A DNA stretch of 17,848 bases. It comes from an uncultured Lachnospiraceae bacterium. Lineage in GTDB: Bacteria > Bacillota > Clostridia > Lachnospirales > Lachnospiraceae. Below are positions 1 through 7,436 of the stretch, one piece after another. The DNA is taken from the NCBI GenBank assembly GCA_902766655.1, contig CACXEL010000170.1:1-17848 (forward strand), in the 5' to 3' direction. The notes beneath the pieces are model-generated. The model made no database searches. It had not been told where the DNA came from and saw only the letters and a list, made by a program, of their open reading frames with translations. Position 1 is the first letter of the stretch, and each line of letters starts with the position of its first letter. The translations under genes were made by a program, and so were the position numbers.

Positions 1-66
1 GGATCAAGGCCGTCATCTGTCAAGGAAAATCCATTGACAAATTTTACAAGATATGTAAAAAAGTGC

Positions 67-95
67 TTGACCGTGGCACACTATTTTGGTATTCT
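67..95 (+). promoter_or_regulatory. Upstream promoter of rpmF (P1)
   Basis: A -35 box TTGACC at 67-72 and a weaker -10 box TATTCT at 90-95 are separated by 17 bases. An alternative -10, TATCAT at 95-100, would need a 22-base spacer and is less likely. The word AGTGCGTTAAGG follows at 101-112, and the same word recurs after the second promoter. P1 would give a leader of roughly 110 bases before rpmF. The call is from motif matching only. Confidence 0.45.
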
Positions 96-100
96 ATCAT

Positions 101-205
101 AGTGCGTTAAGGCATCAAACCTCCGTGGGTGATGTGATTCCTTTGGAAAGAAAGTAATTGACAAAGCACCTGGAGAGTATGTATAATATCAAAAGTGCGT
201 TAAGG
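101..205 (+). repeat. Direct 12-base repeat, one copy after each rpmF promoter
   Basis: AGTGCGTTAAGG occurs exactly at 101-112 and at 194-205. Each copy begins 5 to 6 bases after a candidate -10 box. GCAC also occurs about 8 to 9 bases after the start of each -35 box (76-79 and 166-169), so each promoter has a GCAC...GTGC pair. This looks like a duplicated promoter-operator unit. The binding factor, if there is one, is unknown. Confidence 0.6.
158..187 (+). promoter_or_regulatory. Main promoter of rpmF (P2)
   Basis: A perfect -35 box TTGACA (158-163) and a perfect -10 box TATAAT (182-187) are separated by 18 bases, and the -10 is preceded by TATG. This is the best sigma-A promoter in the window. 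Initiation near 194 would give a leader of about 23 bases before the L32 start codon. The shared word AGTGCGTTAAGG begins at 194, around the likely start point, so a repressor or start-site sequence effect is possible. Confidence 0.85.
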
Positions 206-216
206 GAGGTGTTTAC

Positions 217-405
217 ATGTCGATTTGTCCGAAGAATAAGCATTCGGCTGCCAGACGCGACAAGTCCAGAGCCGGTCATTGGAAGATGGCTGCCTCTACA
301 CTCGTCAAGTGCAGCAAGTGCGGCGCTCTTATGATGCCGCATCGCGTCTGCAAGGCCTGCGGATCCTACAACAAGAGAGAGATCGTTAAGCAGGACGAGG
401 CGTAA
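217..405 (+). CDS. rpmF: 50S ribosomal protein L32
   Basis: This 62-residue protein is L32 of the large ribosomal subunit. The N-terminus MSICPKNKHSAARRDKSRA matches the basic start typical of L32, followed by the usual HWKM segment. Four cysteines, C32, C35, C45 and C48, form a zinc ribbon (C-X2-C-X9-C-X2-C), so this is the zinc-binding form of L32. The length is normal for the family. The start is fixed by GGGAGGTG at 204-211. It is transcribed from two promoters and is followed by a hairpin with a T-run, so much of its transcription may end before plsX. The link between rpmF and plsX is classical in bacteria. The DUF177/YceD gene that often precedes rpmF is not visible in the 216 bases upstream. 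Confidence 0.97.
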   Translation: MSICPKNKHSAARRDKSRAGHWKMAASTLVKCSKCGALMMPHRVCKACGSYNKREIVKQDEA

Positions 406-432
406 TCCGTTTTCAAAAATATGCACGCCACA

Positions 433-465
433 AAGGCTGTCGCCGGTTACGGTGGCAGCCTTTTA
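433..465 (+). terminator. Terminator or attenuator between rpmF and plsX
   Basis: The arms AAGGCTGTCGCC (433-444) and GGTGGCAGCCTT (451-462) pair over 12 positions with two G-T wobbles around the loop GGTTAC, and run into TTTT (461-464). It has the form of a rho-independent terminator. Because plsX lies downstream on the same strand, it may attenuate rather than end transcription. Confidence 0.75.
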
Positions 466-499
466 TCATATTCTTCCGAAGATTCAGCGCTGACAGCAA

Positions 500-516
500 G
501 GTATGCTCTCCATACC
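500..516. promoter_or_regulatory. Perfect dyad upstream of plsX
   Basis: GGTATG-CTCTC-CATACC is a perfect 6-base inverted repeat with a 5-base centre, about 54 bases before the plsX start. It may be an operator or a small hairpin. It does not resemble the FapR operator consensus known from Bacillus. No good sigma-A promoter was recognised between it and plsX. Confidence 0.35.
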
Positions 517-569
517 GGGCCGGGTACTGAACAGTTTTTGTGTTTTTTATTGTTTGGTGAGGTTATACT

Positions 570-1586
570 ATGGAAAAGATCGTGATCGCCGTGGATGCGG
601 CGGGCGGAGACTATGCCCCGGCTGTGCCGGTCGAAGGCTGCGTGGAAGCGCTGAAGCGCAACAAGGACATTGAGGTGGTCCTCTACGGAGACGAGTCTGC
701 CGTCCGGAGCGAGCTCGCCAGGTACAAGTACGACACCGACCGCGTCAGTGTGGTGAACTGCACCGAGCAGATCGCCATGGCCGAGCCGCCGGTGTCCGCC
801 ATCCGAAAGAAGAAGGATTCCTCGATCGTGAAGGGCATGATGTCCGTGCGCCGGGGGGAGGCAGGTGCCTTCATTTCCTCGGGAAGCACCGGCGCCGTGC
901 TGGCAGGCGGGCAGCTCCTTGTCGGGCGCCTCAAGGGCATCGAGCGGCCGCCCCTTGGGGTCCTCATTCCCACGGAGAAGGGCACTTCCCTCCTCATCGA
1001 CTGCGGCGCCAACGTGGACGCCCGTTCCAGCTGGCTGGCCCAGTTCGCGGAGATCGGTTCCATTTATTACGGGGCCACCTTCGGTAAAGAGAGACCTACG
1101 GTCGCCATCCTGAACATCGGTGCTGAGGAGGAGAAGGGCAATGCCCTGGTCAAGGAGACCTTCCCTATTCTCAAGGCAAATGAGAACATCAACTTCATCG
1201 GCTCCATCGAGGCCAGGGATATTGCCGCGGGCAAGGCGGATGTCATCGTCTGTGACGCCTTTGTCGGCAACGTGTTCCTGAAGGGGTACGAGGGCGTGGC
1301 GTCCATGCTGCTTCGGACTGTAAAGAAGAGTCTCATGAGCGATCTTCGCTCCAAGGTCGGCGGACTTCTGATCAAGCCGGCTCTGAAGCGCGCTCTCAAG
1401 GAATTTGATATGGCCCAGCATGGCGGAGCGCCTCTACTGGGGCTCAAGGGCCTCGTGGTCAAGGCCCATGGCAGCGCTTCCGCCAGGGAGATCGCCAACG
1501 CCATCGACCAGTGCCGCGACTTCTATAGTAAGGATATCAATGGGAAAATCGCCGCCAGGATCCTTCCGGGTGGACAAGGAGATTAA
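570..1586 (+). CDS. plsX: Phosphate acyltransferase PlsX
   Basis: PlsX converts acyl-ACP and phosphate to acyl-phosphate, the acyl donor for PlsY in the first step of phospholipid synthesis. It is a peripheral membrane enzyme. The 338 residues match the usual length. Visible family features are the start IVIAVDAAGGDYAP, the SGSTGAVLAGG loop (about 104-114), LLIDCGANVD (141-150), NIGAEEEKG (182-190) and CDAFVGNVFLKGYEG (228-242), where many homologues have DGFVGN. A late GGAPLLGLKG segment is also present. The start is ATG with GGTGAGG at 556-562. The stop TAA directly abuts the rnc start and the plsX end carries the rnc ribosome site, so the two are probably translationally coupled. The acpP gene commonly found next to plsX is absent. 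Confidence 0.96.
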   Translation: MEKIVIAVDAAGGDYAPAVPVEGCVEALKRNKDIEVVLYGDESAVRSELARYKYDTDRVSVVNCTEQIAMAEPPVSAIRKKKDSSIVKGMMSVRRGEAGAFISSGSTGAVLAGGQLLVGRLKGIERPPLGVLIPTEKGTSLLIDCGANVDARSSWLAQFAEIGSIYYGATFGKERPTVAILNIGAEEEKGNALVKETFPILKANENINFIGSIEARDIAAGKADVIVCDAFVGNVFLKGYEGVASMLLRTVKKSLMSDLRSKVGGLLIKPALKRALKEFDMAQHGGAPLLGLKGLVVKAHGSASAREIANAIDQCRDFYSKDINGKIAARILPGGQGD

Positions 1587-2282
1587 GTGAACAAAAACAT
1601 TCAGCTACTGGAAAAGAAAATCGGATACACTTTTCATGATCTTTCTCTCCTCAGGACGGCTTTGACGCACACCTCCTATGCCAATGAGCACAGGCGGGAG
1701 AAAATCCCCCACAACGAGCGTCTGGAGTTCCTGGGTGACGCGGTCCTGGAGGCGGTGACATCCGAATTCCTCTTCCGCATGTATCCCGACCGGGGAGAGG
1801 GTGAGCTCTCGACGCAGAGGGCCAGTATGGTATGCGAACCCTCCCTGGCTATCTGTGCCAGGCAGATCGGGCTGCCCGAGTACCTTTATCTGGGCAAGGG
1901 TGAGGAGCTGAGCGGCGGCAGGCTCAGGGACTCCATCACTTCTGACGCCATGGAGGCCATGATCGGCGCCATCTACCTGGACAGCGGCTTTGAAGATGCC
2001 AAGCGCTTCATCCTGGACAATATTCTGACAGAGCTCAGAGATGATGAGCTCTATGTGGATTTCAAGTCCCGGCTCCAGGAAATAGTACAGGAGCGGGGAC
2101 AGAAGGTCTGCTATGTGCTGACCAGTGCGGAGGGACCGGACCACGACAAGCATTTCTGCTTCGACGTCATGGCGGGCGGGCAGGTCATCGGGCACGGCGA
2201 GGGACATACCAAGAAGGCTGCCTCCCAGAAGGCCGCCCGGGATGCCCTGGACAGGCTGGAGGCTGAGGAGAGTAAATCCTGA
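1587..2282 (+). CDS. rnc: Ribonuclease III
   Basis: RNase III cuts double-stranded RNA during rRNA maturation and mRNA turnover. The 231 residues contain an N-terminal nuclease domain with the signature NERLEFLGDAVLE at 43-55. The metal ligands are E47 and D51, with D120 and E123 in SDAMEAMIGAIYLDSG, so the active site is complete. A double-stranded RNA binding domain spans about 158-226, starting DFKSRLQEIVQERG and ending with the GEGHTKKAASQKAA segment. The start is GTG, immediately after the plsX TAA, with AAGGAG at 1576-1581 inside the plsX coding end. The order rnc-smc-ftsY is classical in Bacillota. Confidence 0.97.
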   Translation: MNKNIQLLEKKIGYTFHDLSLLRTALTHTSYANEHRREKIPHNERLEFLGDAVLEAVTSEFLFRMYPDRGEGELSTQRASMVCEPSLAICARQIGLPEYLYLGKGEELSGGRLRDSITSDAMEAMIGAIYLDSGFEDAKRFILDNILTELRDDELYVDFKSRLQEIVQERGQKVCYVLTSAEGPDHDKHFCFDVMAGGQVIGHGEGHTKKAASQKAARDALDRLEAEESKS

Positions 2283-2510
2283 CTCGTCTCCCGCACAGCT
2301 GCGGAAGGTTCTTACACCTTACCATTTCCGAGCCGGCAGACCGCTGAGAAAGATTTTCATGAGACTGCGCTTCTTCAGGCATGTGAGAAGGCTCGCCGGC
2401 CGATTGTCCTGCGCGGCTCTCAGTCCGGACTGGATCTTCACATACTAATATTTTCACGAAAGGTCGCTGACCGCCCGGTGCGCGGTAGGCGAAAGGTCTT
2501 CATTTTATAC
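2283..2510 (+). other. Structured non-coding gap before smc
   Basis: No recognisable gene lies in these 228 bases. They hold a small hairpin (CCGCA-CAGC-TGCGG, 2291-2304), a perfect 12-base palindrome CAGTCCGGACTG (2421-2432), two copies of CGAAAGGTC 33 bases apart (2457-2465 and 2490-2498), and a hairpin ACCGC...GCGGT (2470-2474 with 2482-2486) between those copies. A 29-codon open frame at 2359-2448 starts with ATG but has only a weak ribosome site and no recognised similarity. The gap could be an mRNA leader that controls smc. No strong promoter was found. Confidence 0.4.
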
Positions 2511-5500
2511 ATGTACTTAAAACGTATCGTCATGCAGGGCTTCAAGTCCTTCGCCAACAAAATGACCTTCGAGTTCCCTGAGGGCATAACGGGAATCGTC
2601 GGCCCCAATGGGTCGGGGAAGTCCAACGTCGCGGATGCGGTCCGCTGGGTGCTGGGCGAGCAGAGCGCAAAGCAGCTCAGGGGCGGCAACATGCAGGACG
2701 TCATTTTTGCCGGGACCGAGGCCAGAAAACCGCTGAGCTTTGCTTCGGTGGATATCACTTTTGACAATTCGGACCATGCTCTGGATACGAGCTACACCGA
2801 GGTGACCGTCACCCGCCGGCTTTACCGGTCGGGGGAGAGCGAGTACAAGATCAACGGCCGCACGGTCCGCCTCAAGGATATCCACGAGCTCTTCTACGAT
2901 ACCGGTATCGGCAAGGAAGGCTACTCCATCATCGGCCAGGGCCAGATCGAGCGTATCGTCTCGGGCAAGGCCGACGAGCGCCGGGAGCTCTTCGATGAGG
3001 CGGCCGGCATCGTCAAGTTCAAGCGCAGGAAAAATGCCACCCTCAAGAAGCTGGCGGAGGAGCAGCAGAACCTGGTCCGCGTGAACGACATCTTGTCGGA
3101 GCTGGGCGGCCAGCTGGGGCCCCTCAAGCGGCAGTCGGAGACTGCCCGCATTTACCTGGACAAGCGGGAGCGCCAGAAGGCCCTGGACATCAACCTCTTC
3201 CTCATCGACAACGACAGCATCGACGGCCAGCTGGCCGAGCTGACCGAAAAGATCGGGATCACCGAGGCGGATACAGCCGATACTACCCGGGCCTTTGAAC
3301 AGACAAAGGCCGAGTACGAGCGCGTGGAAAATGAGATCATCGCCGCCGACGCCGAGCTCACCGCCCTCCAGAACAAGATCCGGCAGGACGAGCTGACAAG
3401 ACAGCAGCTGCGGGGCCAGATGGCCATCCTGAAGGAGCAGATCAACACCATCGTCTCCAACAGCGAGCATTTCTCCGACAGGACGGGACAGATCGACACG
3501 GAGATCGAGCGCCGTGAGGACGAGCGCATCTCTCTCCGTGAGGACGAGAAGGACCTGGCTGCGGAGCTGGCCGAGGCGGAGAAGACCCAGGCCATCGAGA
3601 CAAAGAAGCTCTCGGACCTTGACGGAAAGCTTGCCCAGATGAACGCGGGGATCGCCAGCGGCAAGAACAACGTCATCGAGGTGCTGAACTCCCGGGCCAA
3701 CGTCCGCGGCCGCATGCAGCGCTACGACGCCATGCTTGAGCAGATCGGGATCCGCCGGTCGGAGATCAGCGCCCGCATGCTCCGGTTCAAGGAGGAAGAA
3801 AATGAATCCCGGCGCGAGATAGAGGCTGCCGACGAAAAGCTTCTTAAGATCCGCGCGGAGATCAGCGCCCTGAAGGCCAGGTCCGAGGACAAGGACCGGG
3901 CCGTAGGGACCCTGCAGAATGAGATCCGGGACCTGAACGCGAAGCTGGACGGCGACACTACCGCCTTCCACCGCGACGCCTCCCGTCTGGAGTCCCTCAC
4001 CGCCCTGACGGAGCACTACGAGGGCTACAGCAACGGCGTCCGCCGCGTCATGGAGCAGAAGAACCGGAATCCTGGCATCCTGGGCGTGGTGGCGGACCTC
4101 ATTTCCACAGAGGAAAAATATGAGCTCGCCATAGAGACCGCCCTGGGCGGCGCCCTCAGGAACATCGTCACGGACAATGAGAACACGGCCAAGTACCTGA
4201 TCGAGTTCCTGAAGGCCACAAAGGCGGGCCGCGCAACCTTCCTGCCCCTGACCAACATCCGTCCCAGAAAAAAATATGACAGACCGGAGGCTCTCAGGGA
4301 GCCAGGCGTCATCGGCCTGGCCAGCAGCCTGATCCGGTGCGAGGAGCGCTACGACGCCATGGTGAACCAGCTCCTGGGCAGGACCCTGGTCGTCGACAAT
4401 ATCGACCACGCCATAGCCATCGGCCGCAAGTACGCCCACGCTCTCAACATGGTCACCCTCCAGGGAGAGTCCTTCTCCCCGGGCGGCTCCATCACCGGCG
4501 GCGCCTTCAGGAACCAGGAGAACCTTCTGGGCCGGCGCCGGGAGATCGATGAGCTGACCAAACGGACCAGAAAGCTGAAAAAGCAGCTGGAGGAGACCCA
4601 GCGGGCCATAGATGAAAAGCGCGACAGGCGCAATGCCCTGCGGGATGAGATCGTCGCACTCGGCGGCTCTCTGCAGGAGCAGTACATTCTGGAAAATACA
4701 GCCCTCATGGGCAAAAAACAGGCCGAGGACGCCATCCGGCTCAATAAGCTCGACCGGTCCTCCCTGGAGAAGGAGAGCGGGGAGATCGACCGTCAGATCG
4801 AGCAGGTCCGTTCCATGAGCGCATCCATCGCCAGGGAGCTCAAGGCGTCTGAGAGCGAGGAGCTTCGTATTTCCACGAAGACGGCGGAGCTGGAGGCCCA
4901 GGCAGCCGGACTCCAGACTGAGCGGAATGCGCAGAGCGCAGCTCTGGAGGAGGTCCACCTCAAGGTGGCTGCCCTCCGGCAGAAGCGCGAGTACCTGAAG
5001 GCCGACGGCGAACGTCTTGTCCGTGAGATCCGTCAGATGACCGCGGAGAAGGAGGACCTGGCCGTCCGGATCGTCCGCGACAAGAAGGAAATCGAGAACA
5101 AGCACCGCCAGATTGCGGAGGTCCAGGCCACCATCGATGCCGGCGAAGAGACCGGCCGTGCCGACAGGCAGAGAAATGAAGAGCTGACGGCAGCCCGTGA
5201 GGCCCTCCGGGCCTCCAACCGCGCCTTCTTCGAGCGGCGGGACGAGCTTCAGAGACGTCTGGCTGACCTGGACAAGGAGAGCTTCCGCCTCCACTCCCGC
5301 AAGGAGAAGCTGGAGGAGTCCATGGAGGCGTCCGTCACCTATCTCTGGGAAGAGTATGAGCTGACACCCGTGACGGCACGTCCATTCCGGGACGAGAGCC
5401 TCAGCGACAGACAGATGCTGCGGCGCGAGATCGGCAGGATCAAGGACGAGATCAAAAAGCTGGGCAGCGTCAATGTCAACGCCATCGAGGACTATAAGAA

Positions 5501-6071
5501 CGTGCTCGAGCGCCATACCTTCCTGACGGCACAGCATGCGGACCTGGTGGAGTCGGAGAAGACCCTGGAGGGCATCATCGCCGAGCTGGACAAGGGCATG
5601 CGCCGCCAGTTCAGCGAGCAGTTCGTCAAAATCAACGAGCAGTTCGACATAGCCTTCCGCGAGCTCTTCGGCGGCGGCCACGGCAAGCTCGAGATCGAGG
5701 AGAATGTGGACGTCCTGGAGGCGGGCATCACCATCATCGCGGAACCGCCCGGCAAGAAGCTGCAGAACATGATGCAGCTCTCCGGCGGGGAGAAGGCCCT
5801 GACGGCCATCGCCCTCCTCTTTGCCATTCAGAACATGAAACCGTCTCCCTTCTGTCTCCTCGACGAGATCGAGGCGGCGCTGGATGACAACAACGTGGGC
5901 CGCTACGCGGGCTATCTCCACAAGCTGACCAGGAACACCCAGTTCATCATCATCACCCACCGGCGCGGCACCATGGCGGCGGCGGACCGCCTTTACGGCA
6001 TCACCATGCAGGAGAAGGGCGTGTCCACGCTGGTGTCCGTCAACCTGATCGAGGATAAGCTGGACAACTGA
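2511..6071 (+). CDS. smc: Chromosome segregation ATPase SMC
   Basis: SMC is the ATPase of the bacterial condensin complex, which works with ScpA and ScpB to organise and segregate the chromosome. From ATG 2511 the protein has 1186 residues, normal for the family, and begins MYLKRIVMQGFKSFANK, the typical SMC start. The frame stays open upstream to GTG 2478, but those 11 residues match nothing in the family. The N-terminal head has Walker A GPNGSGKS (31-38). Long charged coiled coils surround a central hinge, recognisable by LGVVADLIS, LGGALRNIV and PGGSITGGAF. The C-terminal head has the signature LSGGEK (1090-1095) and Walker B CLLDE (1115-1119). The ribosome site is poor (AAAGG at 2492-2496, 14 bases away), so initiation may be weak or depend on leader structure. 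scpA and scpB are not in the window. Confidence 0.97.
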   Translation: MYLKRIVMQGFKSFANKMTFEFPEGITGIVGPNGSGKSNVADAVRWVLGEQSAKQLRGGNMQDVIFAGTEARKPLSFASVDITFDNSDHALDTSYTEVTVTRRLYRSGESEYKINGRTVRLKDIHELFYDTGIGKEGYSIIGQGQIERIVSGKADERRELFDEAAGIVKFKRRKNATLKKLAEEQQNLVRVNDILSELGGQLGPLKRQSETARIYLDKRERQKALDINLFLIDNDSIDGQLAELTEKIGITEADTADTTRAFEQTKAEYERVENEIIAADAELTALQNKIRQDELTRQQLRGQMAILKEQINTIVSNSEHFSDRTGQIDTEIERREDERISLREDEKDLAAELAEAEKTQAIETKKLSDLDGKLAQMNAGIASGKNNVIEVLNSRANVRGRMQRYDAMLEQIGIRRSEISARMLRFKEEENESRREIEAADEKLLKIRAEISALKARSEDKDRAVGTLQNEIRDLNAKLDGDTTAFHRDASRLESLTALTEHYEGYSNGVRRVMEQKNRNPGILGVVADLISTEEKYELAIETALGGALRNIVTDNENTAKYLIEFLKATKAGRATFLPLTNIRPRKKYDRPEALREPGVIGLASSLIRCEERYDAMVNQLLGRTLVVDNIDHAIAIGRKYAHALNMVTLQGESFSPGGSITGGAFRNQENLLGRRREIDELTKRTRKLKKQLEETQRAIDEKRDRRNALRDEIVALGGSLQEQYILENTALMGKKQAEDAIRLNKLDRSSLEKESGEIDRQIEQVRSMSASIARELKASESEELRISTKTAELEAQAAGLQTERNAQSAALEEVHLKVAALRQKREYLKADGERLVREIRQMTAEKEDLAVRIVRDKKEIENKHRQIAEVQATIDAGEETGRADRQRNEELTAAREALRASNRAFFERRDELQRRLADLDKESFRLHSRKEKLEESMEASVTYLWEEYELTPVTARPFRDESLSDRQMLRREIGRIKDEIKKLGSVNVNAIEDYKNVLERHTFLTAQHADLVESEKTLEGIIAELDKGMRRQFSEQFVKINEQFDIAFRELFGGGHGKLEIEENVDVLEAGITIIAEPPGKKLQNMMQLSGGEKALTAIALLFAIQNMKPSPFCLLDEIEAALDDNNVGRYAGYLHKLTRNTQFIIITHRRGTMAAADRLYGITMQEKGVSTLVSVNLIEDKLDN

Positions 6072-6187
6072 TATGCAGGACCAGGCGTGCGGAAGCCCGT
6101 ATCTGACTGCACAATGCCTGGAGAGGTGAGCAGTGCAGATGATCCGGCCCGCCTGAGCGTGTTTTTATTTCCCGGAAGGAGGATCCT
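6072..6187 (+). other. smc-ftsY spacer with possible RNA structure
   Basis: The 116-base spacer holds CCAGGC (6081-6086) complementary to GCCTGG (6116-6121). Inside that loop CTGCAC (6107-6112) is complementary to GTGCAG (6133-6138), so a pseudoknot-like fold can be drawn. A perfect AAGGAGG at 6176-6182 serves ftsY. No promoter or gene was recognised. Confidence 0.3.
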
Positions 6188-7111
6188 ATGGGTTTATTTG
6201 ACAGATTGAAGGAAGGCCTTTTCAAGACCAGGAGCGGCCTGGCCACCAATATGAACCGGGTATTTCTCGGCTATGACAAGATCGACGACGACTTCTACGA
6301 GGAGCTGGAGGAGACCATGATCATGGCGGACATGGGCGTGAGGACCACGGAGGAGGTCATCGAGGACCTGAAGCGCCGTGTGGCCCTCCGCGGCACCAAC
6401 TCCGCCGCGGAGTCCAGGGATATCCTGATCGAGGCCATCAAGCACCAGATGCGGACTGACATCCATGCCTACGACTACGAGAACTGGCAGTCCGTCATCC
6501 TCATGATCGGCGTGAACGGAGTCGGCAAGACCACCTCCGTGGGCAAGCTGGCCGCCTACTACAAGTCCCAGGGCAAGAAGGTCCTGATTGCGGCGGCGGA
6601 TACCTTCCGCGCGGCGGCCACCGAGCAGCTCGTCGAGTGGTCCAACCGGGCGGGCGTGCCCATCATCACCGGCCATGAAGGCGCCGACCCGGCTGCCGTG
6701 GTCTACGACGCAGTCGCGGCCGCCAAGGCCAGAAAGATCGATGTCCTCATCATTGATACGGCCGGCCGTCTCCACAACAAGAAGAATCTCATGAACGAGC
6801 TGGGCAAGATCTACAAGATCATCGACAAGGAGTTCTGGGAGGCCCACCTGGAGACCTTCCTGGTCCTGGACGGCACCACCGGCCAGAACGCCCTGTCCCA
6901 GGCCAAGGAGTTCGCGGGTATCGCCAAGGTCACTGGCATCGTCCTCACCAAGCTGGACGGTACCGCCAAGGGCGGCATAGTCATCGCCATCTCCTCGGAG
7001 ATGGGCATTCCCGTCAAGTTCATCGGCGTTGGCGAGCGGATCGACGATCTTCAGAAATTCGATCCCCAGGCCTTCGTGGACGCCATGTTCGACCAGACGA
7101 CCACGGAGTGA
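6188..7111 (+). CDS. ftsY: Signal recognition particle receptor FtsY
   Basis: FtsY is the membrane-associated GTPase that docks the SRP with its ribosome-nascent-chain cargo for delivery to the Sec translocon. The 307-residue protein is essentially the NG domain alone: helical N domain about 1-95, then the G domain with GVNGVGKT (108-115), DTFRA (138-142), DTAGR (190-194) and TKLDG (254-258), and the closing GVGERIDDLQKFDPQAFV. The long acidic A domain of enterobacterial FtsY is absent, which is common in Bacillota; the start MGLFDRLKEGLFKTRSGL may be a short membrane-binding helix. AAGGAGG lies just upstream. ftsY is last in its transcription unit; ylxM and ffh, often next in Bacillota, do not follow. 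Confidence 0.97.
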   Translation: MGLFDRLKEGLFKTRSGLATNMNRVFLGYDKIDDDFYEELEETMIMADMGVRTTEEVIEDLKRRVALRGTNSAAESRDILIEAIKHQMRTDIHAYDYENWQSVILMIGVNGVGKTTSVGKLAAYYKSQGKKVLIAAADTFRAAATEQLVEWSNRAGVPIITGHEGADPAAVVYDAVAAAKARKIDVLIIDTAGRLHNKKNLMNELGKIYKIIDKEFWEAHLETFLVLDGTTGQNALSQAKEFAGIAKVTGIVLTKLDGTAKGGIVIAISSEMGIPVKFIGVGERIDDLQKFDPQAFVDAMFDQTTTE

Positions 7112-7186
7112 GGAAATGCGGACAGACCGCATGCGGACGCCTCATGGCCTCCCAAGACACTCGTCATAGCGCACACACTGATACAG

Positions 7187-7233
7187 AAAGACCGCTGCGA
7201 AGTCCCTTGATCGGGACGACCGCAGCGGTCTTT
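7187..7233. terminator. Strong bidirectional terminator after ftsY
   Basis: The 13-base arm AAAGACCGCTGCG (7187-7199) pairs perfectly with CGCAGCGGTCTTT (7221-7233). An inner stem GTCCC (7202-7206) with GGGAC (7213-7217) closes the loop TTGATC. The A-run on one side and T-run on the other let it act on both strands, ending ftsY from the left and metH from the right. Confidence 0.9.
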
Positions 7234-7392
7234 GTCATATTGCAGTGATTGGAGATGGCCCTGGCTTCAGGGATCCGAAGAGAAGGGCGGTAATCCGGCC
7301 GGCATGCAAGCGCTCCGCGGAAGCAGACCGGGCGTCGCAGAGGGCTGGGCAGTTCTTCGGAATCCGCAGAGGGCCGGAGGATGTTTTCGTTT

Positions 7393-7436
7393 TTCAGCCC
7401 AGGACCAGCCTCGCTTCAGCCCAGGACCTGCCTAGC
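7393..7436. repeat. 22-base tandem duplication over the metH stop codon
   Basis: Two adjacent 22-base units, 7393-7414 and 7415-7436, agree at 20 positions and differ only at the 15th and 20th bases. The second unit contains the last codons and TGA stop of metH (- strand). The first lies just downstream and is non-coding. It looks like a local slippage or copying duplication that leaves the reading frame intact. Confidence 0.85.

Noticed and set aside
34..57. A third promoter starting with TTGACA at 34-39
   Set aside because: The nearest -10-like word, TATGTA at 52-57, is only 12 bases away, and the 17-base position holds only A residues.
1..109. Short open frames at the left edge that might be the end of an upstream gene
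   Set aside because: Frames 1 and 3 stay open for about 33-35 codons, but the sequence is AT-rich, unlike the genes here, contains promoter motifs, and matches no DUF177/YceD or other known C-terminus.
447..1421. A 324-codon open frame opposite plsX
   Set aside because: It is the antisense shadow of plsX, with no recognisable domain and no plausible ribosome site.
2359..2448. A 29-codon open frame between rnc and smc as a leader peptide gene
   Set aside because: It has only a weak ribosome site, an Arg-rich composition typical of chance frames in GC-rich DNA, and no recognised similarity; kept only as a note on the gap.
2517..5960. A 1147-codon open frame on the strand opposite smc
   Set aside because: It is remarkably long but mirrors smc codon by codon. 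In GC-rich genes few sense codons yield antisense stops. Its translation is Leu/Val/Asp/Gly-rich without any recognised domain, while the + strand encodes a complete SMC.
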